DNA of 64,000 nucleotides from Indiicoccus explosivorum (GCF_002167005.1 NZ_NHTN01000017.1:22622-86621); one strand, 5' to 3'; shown: positions 15,999 to 25,340, numbered from the stretch's first letter. Notes: a model not told the origin generated them from the sequence alone. Numbers and translations: made by a program.

Positions 15999-17087
15999 TT
16001 ATTCGAATGTAATGCGGTCGACCGTCTCGCGGTCGAGTTTCTTGATGACGGCCGTCACGAGTTTCACTGCGTTCTCGTAGTCGTCGCGGTGCAGGATTCC
16101 CGCATGCGAGTGGATGTAGCGCGTCGCCACACCGATCGACACGGACGGAACGCCGTTGCCTGACAGGTGGATGGCACCTGCATCGGTGCCGCCGCCCGCC
16201 ATGACTTCAAACTGGAAAGGGATGCCGTTCTCTTCCGCAGTGTCGACGACGAGTTCGCGCAGGCCGCGGTGTGACACCATTGAAGCATCATAAACGAGGA
16301 TCTGCGGGCCGTCGCCCATTTTGCTGTTGGATTCGTTCGATGTGATGCCCGGCGTATCGCCAGCGACACCTACGTCGACTGCGAACCCGATGTCCGGCTG
16401 GATTTTATTCGCTGCTGTACGGGCACCGCGCAGACCGACTTCTTCCTGAGCCGCGCCGACGCCGTAGACGACATTCGGATGCTCTTCGTTTTTCAGCGCT
16501 TTCAGGACATCGATCGCGATGGCGCAGCCGATGCGGTTGTCCCACGCTTTCGCCATGAGGAGCTTGTCGTTGTTCATGACGTTGAACTCGAAGTACGGGG
16601 TCACCATATCACCAGGCGACACGCCCCATTCTTTCGCTTCATCCGCGGAAGACGCGCCGATGTCGATGAACATGTCCTTGATCTCGACCGGCTTTTTGCG
16701 CGCTTCCGGGCTGAGGATGTGCGGCGGTTTCGAGCCGATGACGCCGGTGATTTCGCCGTTTTTACGGGTCGTGATCGTCACACGCTGTGCGAGCATGACC
16801 TGGTTCCACCAGCCGCCGACCGTCTGGAATTTCAGGAACCCTTTGTCGTCGATTTTCGTGATCATGAAGCCGATTTCGTCCAAGTGGCCGGCAAGCATGA
16901 TTTTCGGGCCGTCTTCCTTGCCGACTTTTTTCGCGATCAGGCTCCCGAGCCCGTCGTTGTCGATTGAGTCAGCGTACGGCTCTATGTACTTGCGCATGAC
17001 GTCGCGCGGCGCCCGTTCGTTGCCGGGGATCCCGTTTGCGTCCGTCAGTTCTTTCAGCATGCTGAGTGTTTCATCTAACTTTGCCAT
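15999..17087 (-). CDS. ysdC: M42 family metallo-aminopeptidase (YsdC-like)
   Basis: 362 residues, normal for M42 peptidases (B. subtilis YsdC 361). Metal and catalytic residues are in place: AGHLDEIG (His), AKAWDNRIG (bridging Asp), QEEVGLRGA (catalytic and metal Glu), AVDVG and the final [11 protein letters not shown]. Related enzymes are dodecameric cytoplasmic aminopeptidases (or endoglucanase-like, historic annotation) that finish peptide breakdown. ATG at 17087 has GGAGG 8 bases upstream and a good promoter at 17120-17148. Confidence 0.93.
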   Translation of the reverse strand: MAKLDETLSMLKELTDANGIPGNERAPRDVMRKYIEPYADSIDNDGLGSLIAKKVGKEDGPKIMLAGHLDEIGFMITKIDDKGFLKFQTVGGWWNQVMLAQRVTITTRKNGEITGVIGSKPPHILSPEARKKPVEIKDMFIDIGASSADEAKEWGVSPGDMVTPYFEFNVMNNDKLLMAKAWDNRIGCAIAIDVLKALKNEEHPNVVYGVGAAQEEVGLRGARTAANKIQPDIGFAVDVGVAGDTPGITSNESNSKMGDGPQILVYDASMVSHRGLRELVVDTAEENGIPFQFEVMAGGGTDAGAIHLSGNGVPSVSIGVATRYIHSHAGILHRDDYENAVKLVTAVIKKLDRETVDRITFE

Positions 17088-17119
17088 TCATTCGACCTCC
17101 TAAATATTCATACGTTCCT

Positions 17120-17148
17120 ATTATAGAGGAAAATCGCGTAACGTTCAA
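17120..17148 (-). promoter_or_regulatory. Promoter of ysdC
   Basis: Minus strand -35 TTGAAC (17143-17148), 17-base spacer, -10 TATAAT (17120-17125). The position is between the dUTPase stop and the ysdC start. Confidence 0.7.
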
Positions 17149-17153
17149 AAAAT

Positions 17154-17639
17154 TCAATAGTTTTCTTCCTGGCGTTCGTAGTTCTTCCGGTTTTTCGCCA
17201 AATACGCGCTGAGGACCTCCTCCTCGGTGAACCCGAGCGCGTCGCGAATCGCCCCGTACCAGCCCCAGACCGCCAAATACTTGGACATCCGGTAATCACC
17301 CATGAATTCCAGGACCGCTTTCTGCGCCGACAGAAACAGCTCCGTCAAATCCTCCCCTGAGCAAACAGGCGGCCATTCCGTAAGCGTAGCCAAGTTCTTC
17401 TCGATTCCGAGCGATAAGATGAAATGGAGGGAATCGACGAATTCCTCCAGCAGCACATCCCGCTCCGACGGGCCTTTCACGCTCCAGAACTTAAAGCAGC
17501 GGGTTTCGTTGGCCAGTTCCGCCAGCTCCGTCAGAAGCGCCAAGCCCTTTTTGCGGAACACGTCCTCCGTCACGCCCTGCTTGCGCTCGATATACGTATC
17601 CAATTCCCGCTGCATGTCAAACAGCCCTGTCAGTTCCAT
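17154..17639 (-). CDS. Dimeric-type (MazG-like) dUTPase
   Basis: 161 residues matching the all-alpha dUTPase_2 family, which hydrolyses dUTP (and dUDP) to dUMP. The MazG-type metal-binding pattern is visible as ELAELANE at about 37-44 and LLEEFVDSLHFILSLG at about 62-77, with a basic KFWSVKGP segment between. The open frame extends 113 codons upstream, but that part lacks family similarity and the ATG at 17639 has GGGAG 8 bases before it. It is 33 bases after ysdA, so the two may be cotranscribed. B. subtilis has ysdB here instead. Confidence 0.82.
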   Translation of the reverse strand: MELTGLFDMQRELDTYIERKQGVTEDVFRKKGLALLTELAELANETRCFKFWSVKGPSERDVLLEEFVDSLHFILSLGIEKNLATLTEWPPVCSGEDLTELFLSAQKAVLEFMGDYRMSKYLAVWGWYGAIRDALGFTEEEVLSAYLAKNRKNYERQEENY

Positions 17640-17671
17640 CACTCCCACTCCCTTCCCTTCCATTATACCGT

Positions 17672-17938
17672 TCACCACAGCATTAGCCATCCTGCAGCCG
17701 CGGCCTGCAAAGCTGCGAGGAACGGCAGCCCGAGGCGGAACGCCCCATGCTTCGTCTTGTGGCGGAACTGCCGCATGCCGAAGTACGCGCCGACGGCACC
17801 GCCACACCATGCCGCGAGCCACAGCCTGCGTTCCGGAATCCGCCAAACGCCCCGTTTCGCCCGTTTCTTGTCCGCCCCCATCAAAGCGAAAGCGAACACA
17901 TTCACCGCTGCGAATAAACCCCATAACACCATTTCCAT
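17672..17938 (-). CDS. ysdA: DUF1294 family small membrane protein (YsdA-like)
   Basis: 88 residues with an N-terminal membrane helix (about 3-20), a basic segment KKRAKRGVWRIPERRLW, a glycine-rich helix GGAVGAYFGMRQFRHKTKHG and a last helix (about 68-87). This pattern defines DUF1294. Function unknown. ATG at 17938 has GGAGG 7 bases upstream. It follows rplT as in B. subtilis, beyond a terminator. Confidence 0.8.
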   Translation of the reverse strand: MEMVLWGLFAAVNVFAFALMGADKKRAKRGVWRIPERRLWLAAWCGGAVGAYFGMRQFRHKTKHGAFRLGLPFLAALQAAAAGWLMLW

Positions 17939-17952
17939 ACGGTTTCCTCCAA

Positions 17953-17986
17953 AGAAAAAAAGGCCGGTGACAAGTCACCAGCCTTT
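17953..17986 (-). terminator. Terminator after rplT
   Basis: A 12-bp stem (AAGGCTGGTGAC / GTCACCGGCCTT, one G-U pair) with loop TT is followed by seven T on the minus strand, five bases after the rplT stop. Confidence 0.88.
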
Positions 17987-17991
17987 CTTGA

Positions 17992-18351
17992 TTATTTATT
18001 GATGGACTGTTTCGCCTGTTCAGCGAGTGCTGCGAATGCCGCTTCGTCCGTCACTGCGAGGTCGGCGAGCATTTTGCGGTTCACATCGATGCCAGCCAGT
18101 TTCAGACCGTGCATCAGACGGCTGTAAGACAGGCCGTTCATACGTGCAGCCGCGTTGATCCGCGTGATCCACAGTTTGCGGAAATCGCGTTTCTTCTGAC
18201 GGCGGTCACGGTATGCATACTGACCGGATTTCATGACTTGCTGGTTCGCCACTTTGAAGAGTGTGTGTTTCGAACCGAAATATCCTTTGGCTAATTTAAT
18301 GACTTTTTTACGACGCTTGCGTGTTACTGTTCCGCCTTTTACGCGTGGCAT
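17992..18351 (-). CDS. rplT: Ribosomal protein L20
   Basis: 119 residues, the standard L20 length. It binds 23S rRNA early in 50S assembly and, in Bacillus, represses its own operon by binding the infC leader. The very basic N-terminus [20 protein letters not shown] and the globular segment from about 60 are canonical. Third gene of the infC-rpmI-rplT operon, 39 bases after rpmI. Confidence 0.98.
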   Translation of the reverse strand: MPRVKGGTVTRKRRKKVIKLAKGYFGSKHTLFKVANQQVMKSGQYAYRDRRQKKRDFRKLWITRINAAARMNGLSYSRLMHGLKLAGIDVNRKMLADLAVTDEAAFAALAEQAKQSINK

Positions 18352-18390
18352 AATAATTACCTCCTGCTATTTCGTATGATTGAGTTCGGA

Positions 18391-18588
18391 TTACTGGTTG
18401 TAGATCAGGGATTTGATGCGTTTCAGATCGCCGGCAGAGACGAGTTTGCCTTTGCGCAGGTGGCGTTTCTGTTTTGTCGATTTGTTAGCGAAGAGGTGGC
18501 TCGTGTACGCGCGGTTGCGTTTCACTTTGCCTGTCCCCGTCTTCTTGAAGCGCTTGGATGCGCCGCTGTGGCTTTTCATTTTTGGCAT
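18391..18588 (-). CDS. rpmI: Ribosomal protein L35
   Basis: 65 residues, standard for L35. The start [20 protein letters not shown] and the repeated basic clusters are canonical. It is a late-assembly 50S protein. It lies 27 bases after infC in the classical operon. Confidence 0.98.
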   Translation of the reverse strand: MPKMKSHSGASKRFKKTGTGKVKRNRAYTSHLFANKSTKQKRHLRKGKLVSAGDLKRIKSLIYNQ

Positions 18589-18615
18589 GTTGGTTCCTCC
18601 TAAACTGTTCGTCTG

Positions 18616-19170
18616 TTACTCTTTGTCGCTTTTCGCTTCTTTTTCGCTCTTCGTTTCTTTTTCAGCTTTCGGCGCCATCAGCAAGAACATGCTGCGGCCT
18701 TCCATTTTCGGCTTCTGTTCCACGGTCGCGACTTCCGCGCAGGCTTCCGCGAAGCGGTCGAGGACGCGCTGGCCGATTTCCTTGTGGGTGATCGCACGGC
18801 CTTTGAAACGGATCGACGCTTTCACTTTATCCCCTTTTTGGAGGAATTTGATCGCGTTGCGCAGTTTCGTGTTGAAGTCGTGCTCGTCGATGCCCGGGCT
18901 CAGCCGGACTTCCTTGACGTTGATCACTTTCTGGTTTTTGCGGATTTCGCGGTCTTTCTTCTGCTGCTCAAACTTGAATTTGCCGTGGTCCATGATACGG
19001 GCGACCGGCGGCTTTGCCTGAGGTGCGACAAGAACTAGGTCCAAATTGACACGGCTCGCGATATCAAGAGCTTCGTTGCGCGATTTGATGCCAAGCTGTT
19101 CGCCGTTCTGATCGATGACGCGAAGTTCGCGGGCACGGATGCCCTCGTTAACATACATGTCTTTGCTAAT
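18616..19170 (-). CDS. infC: Translation initiation factor IF-3 (ATT start)
   Basis: 184 residues. IF3 binds the 30S subunit and proofreads initiation. The N domain begins [18 protein letters not shown], the linker is rich in Lys ([16 protein letters not shown]), and the C domain includes [20 protein letters not shown]. No ATG lies before the conserved region; the ATT whose first base is 19170, 9 bases after GGAGG, gives MSKDMYVNE and matches the known non-canonical start of Bacillus infC, which permits autoregulation. The open frame further upstream is leader RNA. The last 20 residues are an unusual Lys/Glu-rich tail ([15 protein letters not shown]). Confidence 0.93.
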   Translation of the reverse strand: MSKDMYVNEGIRARELRVIDQNGEQLGIKSRNEALDIASRVNLDLVLVAPQAKPPVARIMDHGKFKFEQQKKDREIRKNQKVINVKEVRLSPGIDEHDFNTKLRNAIKFLQKGDKVKASIRFKGRAITHKEIGQRVLDRFAEACAEVATVEQKPKMEGRSMFLLMAPKAEKETKSEKEAKSDKE

Positions 19171-19395
19171 CGTAATCCACCTCCGAGTTTTTTCGCGAAT
19201 ACCTTTTTGTGTCCGGCCTGTTCGGGTTCCGTTCCAAAACAAAAGCGGACGGACACAAGAGGTCCGCCCGCATCGTATGACAAGCGCGCATGGAAGCGCG
19301 GATTCAGTCAATGTTGTGCAGAACCAGCCGACACGGAGTCGGGCAGGTGAGAAGCGGGCGCTCCTGCTTTGCCACAAATAAGTATTCTTAACCTT
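19171..19395 (-). promoter_or_regulatory. L20-type leader of the infC-rpmI-rplT operon with terminator
   Basis: A 225-base leader lies between the promoter and infC. It contains a strong terminator (stem GCGGGCGGAC / GTCCGTCCGC at 19245-19271 followed by TTTTGTTTT on the minus strand) and upstream structured segments (GGCAAAGCAGGAGCGCCCGC, TCTCACCTGCCCGA) of the kind that L20 binds in B. subtilis. L20 excess should promote termination. The L20-binding fold itself was not modelled. Confidence 0.78.
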
Positions 19396-19399
19396 ATCA

Positions 19400-19428
19400 A
19401 GGATAGCATGGTGCGCCCTCCGTGTCAA
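19400..19428 (-). promoter_or_regulatory. Promoter of the infC operon
   Basis: Minus strand -35 TTGACA (19423-19428, perfect), 17-base spacer, -10 TATCCT (19400-19405). It lies between the thrS stop and the leader. Confidence 0.75.
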
Positions 19429-19464
19429 CCGGTTCGCACACATCCTGTTTCCTGCCGCTTTCCG

Positions 19465-21393
19465 TTATTTCAATTCGCTCCGGATCTGGCTGAGGAAATC
19501 GTCGAACGGCATGCTTTCGGAGTTTTTCTCCCCGTATTTCCGGACGTTGACCGAGCCGTCCGCCAATTCCTGGTCGCCCAGGACGAGCATGTACGGAATC
19601 TTCTTTGTCTGCGCTTCCCGGATTTTGTAGCCGAGTTTCTCGTCCCGGCTGTCGATGTCCACCCGGATTTTATGCGCCTGGAGCTGTTCACGGATTTTAT
19701 TGGCATAGTCGGCATGTGCTTCGAGGGACACCGGGATGATTTCGACTTGCACCGGCGCCAGCCATGTCGGGAATGCGCCTTTGTATTCCTCGATCAGGAA
19801 TGCGACGAACCGTTCCATCGTCGACACGACGCCGCGGTGGATGACGACCGGCCGATGCTGCTTGCCGTCTTCACCGATATACGTCAGATCAAAACGCTCC
19901 GGCAGCAGGAAATCGAGCTGGACGGTCGACAGTGTCTCTTCTTTGCCGAGCGCTGTCTTTACTTGGACGTCGAGCTTCGGACCGTAAAATGCCGCTTCGC
20001 CTTCCGCCTCGAAATAGTCGACGCCGACTTCATCCATTGCGTCTTTCAGCATGGCCTGCGCTTTCTCCCACATCGCATCGTCGTCAAAGTACTTTTCTTT
20101 ATCCGCCGGGTCGCGGTACGACAGTCGGAACGAGTAATCGCTGATGTTGAAGTCCTTGTAGACTTCCATCACAAGATTGACGACCCGGATGAATTCTTCC
20201 TTGATCTGGTCCGGCCGGACGAAAATGTGCGCATCGTTCAGTGTCATGCCGCGGACCCGCTGCAGCCCGGACAGCGCCCCGGACATCTCATAGCGGTGCA
20301 TCGTGCCGAGTTCCGCAATCCGGATCGGCAGCTCCCGGTAGGAATGGATGCCCTGTTTGTAGATTTCCATGTGATGCGGGCAGTTCATCGGGCGAAGAAC
20401 CAAGTCCTCGTTGTCCATATGCATGACCGGGAACATGTCTTCCTGATAGTGATCCCAGTGACCGCTCGTCTTGTACAGGTCCACGCTGCCGAGCACCGGT
20501 GTATACACGTGACTGTAGCCGAGCCGTTCCTCTTTATCGACGATGTAGCGTTCGATTGTCCGGCGGATCGTTGCGCCATTCGGCAGCCAAAGCGGGAAGC
20601 CTTGGCCGACTTTCTGGGAGTTCATGAATAAATTCAATTCTTTGCCGATCTTCCGGTGATCGCGCTCTTTCGCTTCTTCGAGCATCTGGAGGTGCTTTTT
20701 CAAGTCTTCTTTATTGAAAAAAGCCGTTCCGTAGATGCGCTGCAGCATCTTATTGTCGGAGTCGCCGCGCCAGTAAGCGCCCGCCACGCTCAGCAGCTTG
20801 AATTCCTTCAGTTTGCCTGTGGACGGGACATGTACGCCGCGGCACAGGTCGAAAAATTCACCTTGTTCGTAGATGGTGACGTCCTCGTCTTCCGGAATCG
20901 CGTCGATCAGTTCGAGCTTGTATTCATCGCCGATTTCCTCATAGCGCGCTTTCGCTTCGTCGCGTGAGACTTCCACACACTCGATGTCGAGGTTCTCGCC
21001 GATGATCCGCTTCATCTCTTTCTCGATGGCGGGCAAATCTTCTGCTGTAATCGCCTGCTCAGTATCGATGTCGTAATAGAATCCGTTCTCGATGACCGGT
21101 CCGACGCCGAGCTTTGCATCCGGGTACAGCCGTTTCACCGCCTGCGCTAGGAGGTGGGCTGTCGAATGCCGCAGTATTTCAAGCGCGCCTTCCGAATCCT
21201 GCGTCACGATTTCAATTTCTCCGTCCTGCTCGAGCGGCGACTTCAAGTCGACGAATTTCCCATCCAGTCTGCCGGCGAGCGCTTTTTTGCGCAGACCCGG
21301 CGAAATGGATTGTGCGACATCTTCTGTTGTGGTCCCTTTCTGGAATTCCTTGATGGCTCCGTCGGGGAATTTTAGTTGAATGCTTTCTGCCAT
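19465..21393 (-). CDS. thrS: Threonyl-tRNA synthetase
   Basis: 642 residues (B. subtilis ThrS 643). Domains: TGS (about 1-63), editing domain with the SAD motif (about 65-230, [12 protein letters not shown] and [10 protein letters not shown]), class II catalytic core with the zinc ligand region [10 protein letters not shown] and motif 3, and the C-terminal anticodon-binding domain (about 545-642). ATG at 21393 has AAGGAGAG upstream. A T-box leader controls it; unusually, a 200-base intergenic repeat lies between that leader and the start codon. Confidence 0.97.
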   Translation of the reverse strand: MAESIQLKFPDGAIKEFQKGTTTEDVAQSISPGLRKKALAGRLDGKFVDLKSPLEQDGEIEIVTQDSEGALEILRHSTAHLLAQAVKRLYPDAKLGVGPVIENGFYYDIDTEQAITAEDLPAIEKEMKRIIGENLDIECVEVSRDEAKARYEEIGDEYKLELIDAIPEDEDVTIYEQGEFFDLCRGVHVPSTGKLKEFKLLSVAGAYWRGDSDNKMLQRIYGTAFFNKEDLKKHLQMLEEAKERDHRKIGKELNLFMNSQKVGQGFPLWLPNGATIRRTIERYIVDKEERLGYSHVYTPVLGSVDLYKTSGHWDHYQEDMFPVMHMDNEDLVLRPMNCPHHMEIYKQGIHSYRELPIRIAELGTMHRYEMSGALSGLQRVRGMTLNDAHIFVRPDQIKEEFIRVVNLVMEVYKDFNISDYSFRLSYRDPADKEKYFDDDAMWEKAQAMLKDAMDEVGVDYFEAEGEAAFYGPKLDVQVKTALGKEETLSTVQLDFLLPERFDLTYIGEDGKQHRPVVIHRGVVSTMERFVAFLIEEYKGAFPTWLAPVQVEIIPVSLEAHADYANKIREQLQAHKIRVDIDSRDEKLGYKIREAQTKKIPYMLVLGDQELADGSVNVRKYGEKNSESMPFDDFLSQIRSELK

Positions 21394-21440
21394 AATTATC
21401 TCTCCTTTTTAATCAAGTCAGTACAAAGCTCATCGAGTGA

Positions 21441-21638
21441 ATTCTGCGAATCACAGAAGAAAGAGCGGCAGGCGGCGACTCCGACGGGATCAGCGGGCCA
21501 AGCGAGACCCCGCAAGGCGCAGCCAAGGAGGCTCGCGGACCGCCCCGCGGCAGCCAGCACCGCGACGTCCTGTCGCGCTGGCTGCATTCCCCACATCGTG
21601 TGGGTCAGAAAGCGTCCGCCGGAAGCGATTTCTTCAGG
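21441..21638 (-). repeat. Dispersed ~200-bp intergenic repeat, copy A, inside the thrS leader
   Basis: Read on the minus strand this stretch shares long blocks with 24893-25110 read on plus: GCGGACGCTTTC, GCGCGACAGGACGTCGCG and CTGATCCCGTCGGAGTCGCC followed by GCCTGCCGCTCTTTC. The middle (GAGACCCCGC..CGAGG-like boxes) differs. It lies between the T-box terminator and the thrS ribosome binding site. No coding function is supported. Confidence 0.8.
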
Positions 21639-21654
21639 TGAAAAGCCAGAAAAA

Positions 21655-21925
21655 CAGAAAAAGCCCCATCCCATAAAAGGGACGAGGCGCTGCTCGCGGT
21701 TCCACCCTTCTTCTCCCTGCGCCGGCACGCGGCACAAGTGAAGCTCTCGAATCGGCTAACGGGCCGATACCGTCGGCTGCCGCCGGTGAAAAGGCGGAGC
21801 CGCTGCTATTGGGTCGGTAAGATCGTGTCCGTCACTCAGGAAGCTCGCAGCCAATGGCTTCCCTCTCTGATGAGCCGTTTCCATGATCCGTTTGTCCCCG
21901 TCACTGCATTTGGCTTATTATGAGT
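21655..21925 (-). promoter_or_regulatory. Threonine T-box leader with terminator
   Basis: The T-box AGGGTGGAACCGCG is at 21695-21708 (minus strand), followed by terminator GCCTCGTCCC-TTTTAT-GGGATGGGGC with TTTTT (21655-21690). The upstream ~210 bases form the stem I region. Uncharged tRNA-Thr should allow read-through to thrS. Confidence 0.92.
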
Positions 21926-21928
21926 TTC

Positions 21929-21957
21929 ATCATACGACGGGGCCGGAAAGATTGCAA
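21929..21957 (-). promoter_or_regulatory. Promoter of the thrS T-box transcript
   Basis: Minus strand -35 TTGCAA (21952-21957), 17-base spacer, -10 TATGAT (21929-21934), starting the T-box leader about 9 bases after the -10 and just beyond the dnaI stop. Confidence 0.65.
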
Positions 21958-21965
21958 CCGGAAAA

Positions 21966-22904
21966 TCACGATCGCCTGCGGTTTTTTCCGTCGAGGCGGA
22001 CAGGAAGCGTCAGCGCGCGGACGCGCTCCATGACACGCGCCGCCTTCACTTCCTCTTTTTCGCCGCGCTGGGAGTACGTCAAGTGGTGCTCCAGTTCACT
22101 GTAACCGAAGTTCGACGTCATGAACGTCGGCAGTTTTTCCGCCATCCGGTAATGCAGGATGGTGCCGAGCACTTCATCCCGCGCCCAGCTCGACATCGAT
22201 TCCGCGCCGATATCATCCAGCATGAGGACGGGCGCTTTTTTCACATACTCGATCTTCTCCTGGAGCGTCTGATCACCGATGGCCTGTTTCATCTCCCGGA
22301 GGAATTCCGGCACATAGACCATGACGGTCCGGATATCGAGCTCGGCCAATTCATTGGCGATGGCGCTCAGTAAATACGATTTGCCGACACCAAACTTGCC
22401 GTACAGGTAGAGCCCTTTCGCCGGCAGCTCATGCGGACCGAGCGCGCCGGCCAGGAAGCGGTTTGCCGCGCGGAAAGCCTCCATCCGCTCGGGATCCGGT
22501 TCGAATCCTTCCAGTTCCGCGGAGAGGACTTCTTTCGGCATATGCATGCTATGTATCATCGCCTCCGCCTTCCGCCTGCTGTCGCGGTCGACCTTCCGAT
22601 GGCATTTGGCATATTCAAGTGAAATGTTGCCCCGGACGAGCACAAGTTTCGGCTCATGGCCTTTCAAGTAATTGATGCAGTGTTCCAGGTCCTTGCATTT
22701 GTCACAGCGGTGTGACTGTTCGGTATATTCCAGCAGTTTGCTGAGCCCCCGGTCCACGGTCTGTTTGTCCACTTCATCCGCATGCGCTTCCAGGAATTCC
22801 TGGACACCCGGGTGGTTCAGCACTTCATTGCGGGTTTTTTCATAGCGGCTGGAGAATCCAGGATCATTCACGACCCGCTTCAAGGTTTTGCCGATCGGTT
22901 CCAT
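21966..22904 (-). CDS. dnaI: Primosomal helicase loader DnaI
   Basis: 312 residues (B. subtilis DnaI 311). It loads the replicative helicase at oriC and at restart sites. The N-terminal regulatory domain carries a zinc-binding set (CDKCKDLEHC and a later AKCHRK, about 75-115). The AAA+ domain has Walker A GKFGVGKSYLL at about 170 and Walker B LMLDDIGAES, with sensor segment TSNFGYSELE. ATG at 22904 is 3 bases after the dnaB stop, so translation is probably coupled. Confidence 0.95.
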   Translation of the reverse strand: MEPIGKTLKRVVNDPGFSSRYEKTRNEVLNHPGVQEFLEAHADEVDKQTVDRGLSKLLEYTEQSHRCDKCKDLEHCINYLKGHEPKLVLVRGNISLEYAKCHRKVDRDSRRKAEAMIHSMHMPKEVLSAELEGFEPDPERMEAFRAANRFLAGALGPHELPAKGLYLYGKFGVGKSYLLSAIANELAELDIRTVMVYVPEFLREMKQAIGDQTLQEKIEYVKKAPVLMLDDIGAESMSSWARDEVLGTILHYRMAEKLPTFMTSNFGYSELEHHLTYSQRGEKEEVKAARVMERVRALTLPVRLDGKNRRRS

Positions 22905-22907
22905 CTG

Positions 22908-24278
22908 TTATTCCCCCTTGCCTTTTCTCATTGCCAATTCCGCCAGCAGCTTCCTCTTTTCTTCCTCAAGGGACGAGCGTGCAGCGTCACCGGAAGCGGA
23001 ATTTTCGGGCGGTGTTTTCAGGTCTGTCTCTTTGTTATGGAACCAGTCCGGCACTTTTTCTTCCCGGCCGGATTTTCGCCGGTTCCCTGATGAAGGGGCT
23101 GGACCTTCTTTTTTCCATTTCACGTACTGGTCGTGTTCGGTCCTTGCCAGTTCCATCGCTTCTTTCGCTGTCCGCACGTTTTTGCGGATCCAGTGGGAAG
23201 CGATTTTTTCGACGTATCCTTTCGTCAGTTTCATATCGGTCTTCAGCAGCACATACTGCAGCAGGACGTTGACGACAGGCGGTTCCATCCCGTGCGTCAG
23301 CACAAGCTGATTCGCCAGCTGGACGTCCGCCGGCAGCGGTTCTTTACCGTCTGCGATGTCGCGCAGCACTTCAGCAGGCGAAGCGGTCTCAAAATAATCA
23401 ATGATCTCGTCCTGTCTCGTTTTCGGCTGTGTGTTTTCACGGTCCTTTTTTGCCTGCCGGACCGGCGCCAGCTCCGGCGCTTTAGCGGAAACAGTCATTT
23501 TATACAAATCGGCCGCCGCCTTTTTCAAGGCGTCTTCCTTCAGCTGGAAATCATCGCCGACAGCAAGGAGCACGACTTTCTGCATATCGAGCGGACCGAA
23601 ACCATAAAGGAACGCAAGCTTGGCGATCAAAAGACGGATAGCCGGTGTCAGGACACGGGCGGGGACAAGCTGTTCGGACAGCCCTTGCCGCAGCGTGCCA
23701 AAGTCAAAATCGATCTCCGTTTCGTAAGGGGTCCGCGCTCTCGTCTGCCCGTCATCCGCCTGTGCCGGAATACCGTCTTTCTCGCGGACGGGTGTGAAGA
23801 CGTCGGTGAATGTCCTTGAAACTTCCGCGAAACCTTCTTTATTCGGCAAATGCGCAGTCAGACGCTCCCGCGTCCGCTTATAAGCGCTTTCCCCGATTTT
23901 CCGGAACAGGAACATCGACAGAAGGGGATCCGAAAAAAACGTTTTCGGATCGAGCGGCGGGCACAGTTCATAAATGAATGACCGCTGCTCCCCCTCTTTC
24001 CGGAATGATTTAAGCAGACCGATCGCTTCCAGCCGGATGCGGGAGTCGAGAATGGCCGAGTCCGACGTGCCCATCCCTTCCATCAGCCGGTAGTGGGGAG
24101 CGGGCTCTTTCATGGATTCCCCTTCCGCCCATAGCGTCAGGTAAAGCGCCGCCGCTTCGAAACCGATCAGCGGCTGATACAGAAGAGTCAGCAGCTGCCG
24201 GTCGTAATCAGAAAACGGATACGGCAAAAACACACAATATGCGTCAGTCGGATGGAGTTCGTTGTAAGTCGCTGCCAT
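22908..24278 (-). CDS. dnaB: Replication initiation and membrane attachment protein DnaB
   Basis: 456 residues (B. subtilis DnaB 472). It is the Firmicute primosome protein, not the E. coli helicase; with DnaD and DnaI it remodels origin DNA and loads helicase. The N-terminal winged-helix DDBH1-type region starts CVFLPYPFSDYDRQLLTLLY, and the C-terminal DnaB/DnaD DDBH2 region (about 320-400) has LVLTHGMEPPVVNVLLQYVL and HWIRKNVRTAKEAMELA. A charged, low-complexity tail follows. It is 12 bases downstream of nrdR and is followed by dnaI. Confidence 0.93.
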   Translation of the reverse strand: MAATYNELHPTDAYCVFLPYPFSDYDRQLLTLLYQPLIGFEAAALYLTLWAEGESMKEPAPHYRLMEGMGTSDSAILDSRIRLEAIGLLKSFRKEGEQRSFIYELCPPLDPKTFFSDPLLSMFLFRKIGESAYKRTRERLTAHLPNKEGFAEVSRTFTDVFTPVREKDGIPAQADDGQTRARTPYETEIDFDFGTLRQGLSEQLVPARVLTPAIRLLIAKLAFLYGFGPLDMQKVVLLAVGDDFQLKEDALKKAAADLYKMTVSAKAPELAPVRQAKKDRENTQPKTRQDEIIDYFETASPAEVLRDIADGKEPLPADVQLANQLVLTHGMEPPVVNVLLQYVLLKTDMKLTKGYVEKIASHWIRKNVRTAKEAMELARTEHDQYVKWKKEGPAPSSGNRRKSGREEKVPDWFHNKETDLKTPPENSASGDAARSSLEEEKRKLLAELAMRKGKGE

Positions 24279-24289
24279 CGTCTCCCACC

Positions 24290-24769
24290 TTATTCCGCTC
24301 CCGTTTTCTTATCGGAGGTCTTCTCGAGGAGGTCTTTCAGTTCATCGATGAAGACGGTGATGTCCTTGAACTGACGATACACCGATGCGAATCGGACATA
24401 CGCCACTTCATCGATATCGGCCAGCCGGTCCATCACCATTTCACCGATATCCTCCGATTTCACTTCGGCATTGCCGATCCGGCGGAGTTCCTGCTCCACG
24501 CTGAATACGAGTTCTTCCAGTACGTCGAGCGGCACCGGGCGCTTCTCGCAGGCGCGGATCACGCCTTTCAGCACTTTCTCCCGGCTGAACTCTTCGCGCG
24601 AGCCGTCTTTCTTCACTACGATCAGCGGAGTTTCTTCCACTTTTTCAAACGTGGTGAAACGGTAGCCGCAAGCTTCACATTCCCTGCGCCTCCTGATGGC
24701 TTTCAATTCATCTGCGGGCCGTGAATCCACGACCCGGGTGCCGTTATGCTGACAGGACGGACACTTCAT
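24290..24769 (-). CDS. nrdR: Transcriptional repressor NrdR
   Basis: 159 residues (typical 150-160). NrdR represses ribonucleotide reductase genes in response to ATP/dATP. A zinc ribbon (MKCPSCQ at 1-7 and CEACGYRF at about 31-38) precedes an ATP-cone (about 46-136, [20 protein letters not shown]). ATG at 24769 is preceded by GGGGGAG at 9 bases; the frame upstream of it is repeat-associated and not part of the gene. First gene of nrdR-dnaB-dnaI, as in B. subtilis. Confidence 0.95.
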   Translation of the reverse strand: MKCPSCQHNGTRVVDSRPADELKAIRRRRECEACGYRFTTFEKVEETPLIVVKKDGSREEFSREKVLKGVIRACEKRPVPLDVLEELVFSVEQELRRIGNAEVKSEDIGEMVMDRLADIDEVAYVRFASVYRQFKDITVFIDELKDLLEKTSDKKTGAE

Positions 24770-24892
24770 TTCGTACAACTCCCCCGTTTTATCTCTAAAT
24801 GTCTTATCTCTCAGTATATCAAAAATCGGATGGCCCGACCGCATTTTCTTCGTGTTTGTTCCTCGCTGCTTTCTGTAAAAACGAATGCCAGA

Positions 24893-25110
24893 TGAACTCG
24901 CTTTAGGCGGACGCTTTCCGGCCCACACGAAGTGGGTCATGCAGCTGGCGCGACAGGACGTCGCGAGGCCAGCTGCCGCGGGCAAATCGTTGCTCCCGCG
25001 CCGCTCCGCGTGCTCGTCGCAAACGAATGGTCAAGATCCTCTTGCCCATTCATTCGCTGATCCCGTCGGAATCGCCGCCTGCCGCTCTTTCGTCTGTTAT
25101 TCACCAGAAA
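24893..25110 (+). repeat. Dispersed ~200-bp intergenic repeat, copy B (inverted relative to copy A)
   Basis: This copy has the same block order as 21441-21638 but in opposite orientation, so the pair brackets dnaI-dnaB-nrdR as a large inverted repeat. Blocks GCGGACGCTTTC, CCCACACGA.GTGGG, GCGCGACAGGACGTCGCG and CTGATCCCGTCGGA.TCGCC are shared; the central part is diverged. No gene is supported within it. Confidence 0.8.
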
Positions 25111-25164
25111 ACGCAAGAGTGAACCATCCTGCAAGTTTCACTTGGCTTCCCAGAGCTGATCAAA

Positions 25165-25340
25165 GGAACTTTACGAAAACCATGTGCTCCTGCATCGCTA
25201 CGCTCTTCGTCGCAAAGGTCGGGTTCAATCCTTTCGCCCAACCTTTCCTGCGGAATAACTGGCTGTCCGAGACCCCGCAAACCAGCGCCAGCGGGTGCGG
25301 AGGCTCGGCAGTCAGTCCGCGGAAAGCGAGCAGAAGTTCC
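25165..25340. repeat. 176-bp intergenic element with terminal inverted repeats
   Basis: GGAACTT (25165-25171) and AAGTTCC (25334-25340) bound a segment with CTTTCCTGCGG, GAGACCCCGCA, GGAGGCTCGGC and CCGCGGAAAGCGAGC boxes. These boxes are typical of a common family of dispersed repeats in Bacillaceae intergenic regions and differ from copies A and B. No coding potential is supported. Confidence 0.55.
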
